Source: Natronorubrum sediminis
Lineage (GTDB): Archaea > Halobacteriota > Halobacteria > Halobacteriales > Natrialbaceae
NCBI RefSeq assembly: GCF_900108095.1
Contig: NZ_FNWL01000002.1
Coordinates: 664,748 to 728,747, forward strand
Length of the DNA: 64,000 bases
Direction: 5' to 3'
A model generated the notes under the pieces. It saw nothing but the letters and a program-made list of their open reading frames with translations. It was not told the origin of the DNA and made no database searches. Each line of letters begins with the position of its first letter. Position 1 is the first letter of the stretch. This document shows positions 59,079 through 64,000 of the stretch, one piece after another. A program made the position numbers and the translations under genes.

Positions 59079-60275
59079 TTACTCTTGCATCGCTGGCTCG
59101 TCGGTCGGCGGCTCGAGGCGAATCGCGTACAACAGGAGGGCGACGGCGACGAGCGTCCCGCCGGCGAGGAGCCACCACGAGCCCTGATAGCCGACGTTGT
59201 CAGCGAGGAAGCCGAACGCAGGCGGGGCCACGACGGAGCCGAGGACGAGCGACAGTTGCCCGCCTGCGGTTGCCCCGCCCATCTCGTCGGAGGAGACTAG
59301 CGTGGCCATATAGGAGTAGTAGACGCCGGTGTTACCGAGGATGAAGAAGCCGAGAACGGAGAAGGCGATCGCCGCGTTCACGGGGGTGTCGGTCGCGGCG
59401 ACGATCACGAAGAGCACGGCACCGACGAACGCCTGCACGATCAGGATCGAGCCGATTCGAACCTGCGGATCGCCGGGAAGTGCGTCGCTGAGCCAGCCCG
59501 TGACGATTCGACCGATGCTCCCGAACAACTGCACGAGTGCGAGGACGACGCCGCCGAACGCGACTGAGGCCCCGATACTTTCCTCGACGTAGAGAACCGT
59601 GTAGCCGGTCGTCGTAAAGAACGCCGCTCCGAGGAAGAAACCCGCGAGAACGAGGACGCGGTACGGCCGGTTTTCCGACAGCGCCCGAAAGTCGGGATAC
59701 TCTGCGGTTCCGCCGTCGCCGACACCGCTGTAGAATATCGCAAAGACGACCGCGACGAGTATCCCGAAGCCGGCGGCGATGAGAAAACCGGCCTGCCAGA
59801 AGAGGATTCCCGCGAGTCCGGTGACGAGCAACGAGCTAATCCCGCTGCCCGCGGTGACGCCGACTTGCTTGATTCCGAGCGCGAAGTTCTGTCGACCCGC
59901 CTCGATTCCGTCGTAAATCGCCTTGTTCGTCCCAGGAATCGCCGACGCGTACATCGACCCGAGGAAGAAGGCCGCGGCGAGCAACAACGCGAACGTCGGC
60001 GCGCCGGCAACCAGTAGTGCCCCGGACGCTAAGCCGATGAGACCGAGCGTCAGCGAGCGCTTCTCGCCGAAGCGATCGATCAACGCGCCCACGGGCAACA
60101 AACAGAGCGCGTAGCCGAGCGTCAACGCCGTCACGACGAAGCCGACGGAAAACCGAGAGAGCCCGAACTCGTCCCGGAAGAACGGCGTCGCCGCGAAAAC
60201 GGCGTAATAACAGATACTTGCCGACACTTGCCACAGTGAGACGAGCGAAACAGTCCGCCAGTACGACCGATCCAT
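59079..60275 (-). CDS. Major facilitator superfamily transporter
   Basis: 398 residues from the ATG at 60275 (MDRSYWRTVSLVSLWQVSASICYYAVFAATPFF); longer frame to 60443 is Arg-rich and not membrane-like. Twelve membrane helices. The loop between helices 2 and 3 reads GALIDRFGEKRSL, a good A-motif. Resembles oxalate/formate or nitrate-like MFS exporters. Substrate unknown. UspA gene follows on the same strand. Confidence 0.87.
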   Translation of the reverse strand: MDRSYWRTVSLVSLWQVSASICYYAVFAATPFFRDEFGLSRFSVGFVVTALTLGYALCLLPVGALIDRFGEKRSLTLGLIGLASGALLVAGAPTFALLLAAAFFLGSMYASAIPGTNKAIYDGIEAGRQNFALGIKQVGVTAGSGISSLLVTGLAGILFWQAGFLIAAGFGILVAVVFAIFYSGVGDGGTAEYPDFRALSENRPYRVLVLAGFFLGAAFFTTTGYTVLYVEESIGASVAFGGVVLALVQLFGSIGRIVTGWLSDALPGDPQVRIGSILIVQAFVGAVLFVIVAATDTPVNAAIAFSVLGFFILGNTGVYYSYMATLVSSDEMGGATAGGQLSLVLGSVVAPPAFGFLADNVGYQGSWWLLAGGTLVAVALLLYAIRLEPPTDEPAMQE

Positions 60276-60492
60276 CGAACGTCGCGGTCTTTCTCGAGGG
60301 TGGGCTTTACTGTCCCGATGCCGGAGACACGTTCCGGGTCGGGGTCGGTACAAAATCGCCAGCAGGTGGTACCCTCTTCGGGTTCGCCACCGGTGAGTTA
60401 GCCGGAGTCGACGACGGGTCATCGTCGACCGTCGGCGAGTCATTCCTCAGCGTCCGGTTTCGCAACCTGAGACCTCGAGTCCCGCCGCCGTC

Positions 60493-60888
60493 TTACTCAT
60501 CGGCCTCGTCAGGGTCCGATCCGTCCCACTCACCGCCGACTCGGTCGACGCCCATCATGTGCTCGCCGGGGTGTTCCGTGAACACGACCTTCATGTTCTC
60601 GTCGGGGACGTCGAACGTCTCGCCGAAGTACGAGAACGTCTCGAGCGCGAAGGTACGTTTTCGCTCGAGCGACCGGCCCTGTCGGATTTCGGCGTCGAGA
60701 AAGACCAGCGGCCCCTCCACGCTCCGTCCGAGGTGAAGCGCTGTCGGCTCTCGTTCGCGAATCGAAATCGCGACGTGACCGGCTGTCGTCGCCATCGTCG
60801 TCGTGTACAGATCGGTAACTCGGTCGGCGATGGCGCGCTTTTCGTCGGCCGAGAGCGTGCACGTCGTCTCGAATTGGAGTAACGGCAT
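60493..60888 (-). CDS. Tautomerase/MIF-superfamily protein
   Basis: 131 residues from the ATG at 60888 (MPLLQFETTCTLSADEKRAIADRV). Pro2 is the N-terminal catalytic base once Met is removed, and the beta-alpha-beta folds (CTLSADEKRAIADRVTDLYT, GHVAISIRER) fit 4-oxalocrotonate tautomerase and MIF-like proteins. The 20-residue acidic C-terminal extension is haloarchaeal. Substrate unknown. Confidence 0.85.
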   Translation of the reverse strand: MPLLQFETTCTLSADEKRAIADRVTDLYTTTMATTAGHVAISIREREPTALHLGRSVEGPLVFLDAEIRQGRSLERKRTFALETFSYFGETFDVPDENMKVVFTEHPGEHMMGVDRVGGEWDGSDPDEADE

Positions 60889-61158
60889 GTGTTCTTCTCG
60901 AGTGTCCGCTGAGTTGGGTATTGTGTCTTGGGAAGGACTAGTTCTGTCGTCGACGCCACTGAATTTCTCGCGGTGATGATGGGTGATATCAATGGGCCTA
61001 CCGAACATGGTCGATGGTCTTTATGAATATCAGTATGGTGATAGGAACAGTTTACGAGTTTACAAAACCGGATACTGCAGCGAGAAAACATCATTAACTA
61101 AAATCGTGGACTAACGGATCGTTACCATTTATATCCTGGATTCAAAACAGAGGGAAAA
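60889..61158. other. Intergenic region with SLC13 promoter
   Basis: A 270-base gap without a supported gene. Composition is AT-richer near 61040-61140. It holds the TTTATAT box at 61128-61134 for the downstream carrier. The minus-strand frame extends into it from the tautomerase, but that extension has no family support. Confidence 0.5.
61128..61134 (+). promoter_or_regulatory. TATA box of the SLC13 carrier gene
   Basis: TTTATAT is centred about 28 bases upstream of the ATG at 61159. A GAGGG sequence five bases before the ATG could also act as a ribosome binding site. Confidence 0.6.
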
Positions 61159-62943
61159 ATGGTGAATAACCGCCTGGAAACCTATCAAAAGTTTATTAGA
61201 AGATTCTGGACGTATCTCTGGCGGCTCAACGAGCAGACGAAAGCGTATGTCCGTCTCGATGGGGCGAAGATCGTCGAGGACATGGACTCCGTCTCGGAGG
61301 AAGAAAAGCAGGTGGCGCGCGAGGCGTTCACCGACGGTGGTGCCGACCCGAACGGCAACGGGTCGAACGGCGGATCTGGCAACGGCGACGGGCGAGACGA
61401 CGACCAGAACCCGTTCGACGTCGGCGGGTCCTACGGGCTTCGACAGAAGATCGGATTCGTTCTCGGCCCGATCCTGTTCGGCCTCATCATGTTCTCTCCG
61501 ACGCCGGAGGGACTCGCCCCCGAAGGGCAAGCGGTCGCCGCCGTGACGGCGTGGGTCGCCGTCTGGTGGATGTCCGAAGCGATTCCGATTCCCGCGACCT
61601 CCTTGCTGCCGATTCCGCTGTTTCCGATGACTGGCGCACTCGGGGCCGACGAGACGACACCGTCGTACGGCGATCCCCTCATCTTCCTCTTCATGGGTGG
61701 ATTCTTCCTCGCGATGGCGATGCAACGGTGGGGACTCCACCGGCGCATCGCGTTGCGGACGATCAAAGCCGTCGGTACCGAGCCCTCGAGACTGATCCTC
61801 GGGTTCATGCTGGCGACCGCGTTCCTCTCGATGTGGGTCTCGAACAGCGCGACGGTCATGATGATGGTGCCCATCGCGCTAGCGGTCATCTACAAAACGA
61901 GCGACCTCATCGACGACGCCGGACTCGACATCGAAACCGGTGAAGGAAACTTCTCCTTCGGCGTCGCGCTCATGCTGTGTATCGCCTACGGGGCGTCGGT
62001 CGGCGGCGTCGCGACACTCATCGGTACGCCGCCGAACATCCTCTTCGCCGGGCAAGCAGGGGAACTCTTCGGCCAATCGATCGGCTTCGCCGAGTGGATG
62101 TTCTACGGCGTCCCGATCGCACTCATCGGACTCGCAACCGTCTACTTCTACGTGACGCGTCTCGCCATCTCACCCGAGTTCGACCAGCTCCCGATCGGCG
62201 ACGACACGATCGATCGACAACTCGAGCAACTCGGCGCGATGAGCAAGCAAGAACGCATGGTGCTCGTCGTCTTCGTCGGAATGGCACTCGCCTGGATCTC
62301 CGCCAGCCTCCTCGAGCAATTCGAATACATCGGCCTCTCGGACCCTGATACGGTGGTCGCAATCGCCGGTGCGCTCGTCCTCTTTACGTTGCCGACGAAA
62401 ACGGAAGACGGCGAACATACCTTCCTGCTCGACTGGACCAACGGCGTCAAAATTCCGTGGGGTGTCATCCTCCTGTTCGGCGGCGGCCTCGCGATCGCCG
62501 CCGGATTCGATCAGTCGGGCCTCGCGGCCTGGCTCGCCGAGCAACTCCAGTTGCTCGAGGGCGTCTCGATGGTCGTCATCTTACTCGCCGTCGTCGTCCT
62601 GACCGTCTTGCTCACCGAGGTTACGTCGAACACCGGAACGACGGCGATGCTCATGCCGATCCTCGCGAGCGTCGCGGTCGGAATCGGCGTCCATCCCTAC
62701 GGCCTCATGATCGCCGGCGCGACCGCAGCGTCCTTCGCGTTCATGCTCCCCGTCGCGACGCCGCCGAACGCGATCGTCTTCGGCAGCGGATACATCACGC
62801 TGCCACAGATGGTCCGCGTCGGGTTCGGGCTCAACGTCATCGGGATCATCCTGATTACGGTCGTCGCCCTCGCGTGGTTACCGATCGCGTGGGGGATCGA
62901 CATCGGAACGCTCCCGACCGAGTTCGCAGAGGCCTGGGACTAA
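61159..62943 (+). CDS. SLC13/DASS-family sodium:dicarboxylate (or sulfate) symporter
   Basis: 594 residues. A hydrophilic acidic N-terminus of about 85 residues (RRFWTYLWRLNEQTKAYVRLDGAKIV, then an Asn/Gly-rich stretch) is followed by about eleven membrane segments. The SNSATVMMM motif (about 232-240) and the repeated GTPPNI and SNTGTTAML segments (about 290 and 492) are the Na+/carboxylate-site SNT motifs of the family. It imports succinate, malate, citrate or sulfate with Na+. The N-terminal extension looks like a haloarchaeal addition. Confidence 0.92.
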   Translation: MVNNRLETYQKFIRRFWTYLWRLNEQTKAYVRLDGAKIVEDMDSVSEEEKQVAREAFTDGGADPNGNGSNGGSGNGDGRDDDQNPFDVGGSYGLRQKIGFVLGPILFGLIMFSPTPEGLAPEGQAVAAVTAWVAVWWMSEAIPIPATSLLPIPLFPMTGALGADETTPSYGDPLIFLFMGGFFLAMAMQRWGLHRRIALRTIKAVGTEPSRLILGFMLATAFLSMWVSNSATVMMMVPIALAVIYKTSDLIDDAGLDIETGEGNFSFGVALMLCIAYGASVGGVATLIGTPPNILFAGQAGELFGQSIGFAEWMFYGVPIALIGLATVYFYVTRLAISPEFDQLPIGDDTIDRQLEQLGAMSKQERMVLVVFVGMALAWISASLLEQFEYIGLSDPDTVVAIAGALVLFTLPTKTEDGEHTFLLDWTNGVKIPWGVILLFGGGLAIAAGFDQSGLAAWLAEQLQLLEGVSMVVILLAVVVLTVLLTEVTSNTGTTAMLMPILASVAVGIGVHPYGLMIAGATAASFAFMLPVATPPNAIVFGSGYITLPQMVRVGFGLNVIGIILITVVALAWLPIAWGIDIGTLPTEFAEAWD

Positions 62944-63100
62944 CCCCGTCTCTCGTTCACTATTCTTCGCGGGCCACACCGACCGTGGCCATCGCTGTTA
63001 GCTGAGAACGCCACTCACACCGTTCGAACTCGCGTATTGCCCGTCCAGTATGACCGTTGGTAATCGCTTTCTAACTCGCTGGGAACCGGCGGAGTGGTTG

Positions 63101-63106
63101 ATATAT
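63101..63106 (+). promoter_or_regulatory. TATA box of the small winged-helix gene
   Basis: ATATAT, within TTGATATATCC, lies about 32 bases before the ATG at 63136, at the normal distance for a haloarchaeal promoter. Confidence 0.6.
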
Positions 63107-63135
63107 CCAAGTTGGCTTGTACTGAATGAGACGGT

Positions 63136-63402
63136 ATGCCAGACCACGAGCACACAGATCCACCCCGAGCGCGCGACGTTTTCGAGGCGCTCGAGACGTC
63201 CAGTCCGACGACCGTCGTCGAACTGGCGACCGCCCTCGACTCTCACCCCGCGACCATCGAACGTCACTGCCAAACGCTGCAGCGAAACGGTTCCATTCGC
63301 CAGTGTACCGGCGGCATGTACACGCTCGCCGAACGCGGCGAAGACGCTCCGGCAACCAGTCTCGCCGACAGCCACGCGACCGCGACCAACCCTGCCGACT
63401 GA
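63136..63402 (+). CDS. Small winged-helix DNA-binding protein
   Basis: 88 residues from the ATG at 63136 (MPDHEHTDPPRARDVFEALE). The segment about 13-62 (DVFEALETSSPTTVVELATALDSHPATIERHCQTLQRNGSIRQCTGGMYTLAERG) is a winged helix, with a turn and recognition helix as in MarR/Rrf2-like or HTH_20 proteins. Its own promoter suggests independent expression. Target unknown. Confidence 0.82.
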   Translation: MPDHEHTDPPRARDVFEALETSSPTTVVELATALDSHPATIERHCQTLQRNGSIRQCTGGMYTLAERGEDAPATSLADSHATATNPAD

Positions 63403-64000
63403 GGTCGTCCCTCGAGGCGTCAGCGAATCGGTCGTCCCATAGCAACGATCTCCGGTTCCGACGCTCGAGAACGCGACCGCGAAGCCGGACGGCGCAATCG
63501 ATCCGGTTTCCACTGCTGGCTGCCGACTCATATCGTACTTCGAAATAGCTTCCTCGAGAGCCGCCACCACGTCAGGCGTCGAATCAGTACCAGTAGTCGG
63601 GAATCCGGTTTCGTTATTCAGGGTAGCTTGTGAAACTCGCGGGCAGTACAGGCGAACCTCTTTTCGCCTCGGGTGCGCTTGGCGCACCGCTCGACGAAAA
63701 CCCGTTCATGCCAAAAAGCCGGTCTCGCTTCGCTCGACCGGCGAATCGCGCTCACTACCGGGTCCTTCGGACCGCTCGTTCGCGCGAATGCTCGTGTTCG
63801 ATTCGCACGTGTACTGAGCAAATCAGCACCCGTCTTTGTAGCTGGTCTTGAGTAGAATGCCACGGTCAGTACAGGCGGAGACGTGTGCACTCACCGCGAG
63901 CGAACGGAGTGAGCGAGCGGGCCGACGACCGACCCGTCGGGGAGGAAGGAGTGCTTTTCATCAACGTTTTGCCGAGCGACCGAGTGCCAGCGAGGGAGCG
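63403..64000. other. 598-base terminal region without a supported gene
   Basis: Frames here are Arg/Ser-rich shadows or short. A minus-strand stretch near 63478-63630 (reading NNETGFPTTGTDSTPDVVAALEEAISK) has acidic-host character and a helix-like pattern, so it may be the remains of a small gene, but it lacks a convincing start or family. The words CAGTACAGGCG repeat at 63644-63654 and 63867-63877, and GCGAGCGAACGGAGTGAGCG (63896-63915) is the common haloarchaeal gene-border motif. Confidence 0.45.

Noticed and set aside
62998-63687. 229-residue minus-strand frame over the winged-helix gene
   Set aside because: Its N-terminal 70 codons have some host-like character, but the rest is the antisense of a real gene with its own promoter; there is no recognised family.
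63630-63851. 73-residue plus-strand frame near the end
   Set aside because: Low-complexity frame of the repetitive gene-border type (SGALGAPLDENP) common in haloarchaeal non-coding DNA; no start signal.
1-64000. tRNA, rRNA and CRISPR arrays
   Set aside because: No cloverleaf-like segments with T-loop GTTCAAATC or equivalents and no regularly spaced identical 24-37 base repeats were seen by eye; a tRNAscan or CRISPR search would confirm.

Overview
The window is chromosomal DNA of a halophilic archaeon (class Halobacteria). The main evidence is the high G+C content, very acidic proteins, TATA/BRE promoters with short or absent leaders, archaeal-only housekeeping genes (Rpo4, L21e, aEF-1 beta, TiaS, NreA, KsgA with DUF655, a DRG-type GTPase) and haloarchaea-restricted small proteins. 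The many secondary transporters and very frequent Leu-Glu CTCGAG codon pairs fit the Natrialbales, but this is only an impression. I found no rRNA, tRNA, CRISPR array or complete insertion sequence.

Layout. 1-8.8 kb: the C-terminal end of an acidic protein, a double-VOC protein with a degenerate copy of its own 3' end beside it, an NhaC antiporter, a DRG/Obg-like GTPase, a PRC-barrel protein, TiaS, and a HTH regulator with a clear promoter. 9-16.5 kb: a glutaredoxin-like protein, an NCS2 purine permease, glycerate kinase, a TrkA-type protein, an orphan DNA/RNA methyltransferase, and a second NhaC-type antiporter overlapping a small TRAM-like gene. 16.6-19.6 kb: a Xi-class GST-like reductase, then a tight operon of amidohydrolase, Rieske protein and an unknown protein. 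19.6-21 kb: an AT-rich island with one sulfatase-like gene, probably transferred.

21-31 kb: an SDR divergent from an IclR regulator; a transporter/43-residue membrane protein/amidase operon; an HD hydrolase; and oxidoreductases. 31-41.9 kb: a ZIP transporter, a split MetE-type methionine synthase pair, a crotonase, a PQQ-propeller lipoprotein, and an information-processing block (HemK2-like, MscS, KsgA, DUF655, Rpo4, L21e) split by an acyl-CoA dehydrogenase on the other strand. 42-44 kb: a class I terpene-synthase-like gene divergent from a metallo-beta-lactamase-fold hydrolase.

44-64 kb: an MFS carrier, the aEF-1 beta/zinc-finger operon, nreA, an AI-2E family protein, DUF302, an alpha/beta hydrolase, a CPBP-like protein, several membrane proteins (one with a long His/Asp repeat), a PncC/CinA domain protein, an aminotransferase, an ArsA/Get3-like ATPase, UspA, another MFS carrier, a tautomerase, an SLC13 carrier and a small winged-helix protein. 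The last 600 bases contain no convincing gene.

The most noteworthy items are the terpene-synthase-like gene with both metal-binding motifs, the transporter/micropeptide/amidase operon, the amidohydrolase/Rieske operon, the His-rich membrane protein and the AT-rich island. Start sites were often moved inward from the longest reading frame to agree with family N-termini and with TATA boxes about 27 bases upstream.
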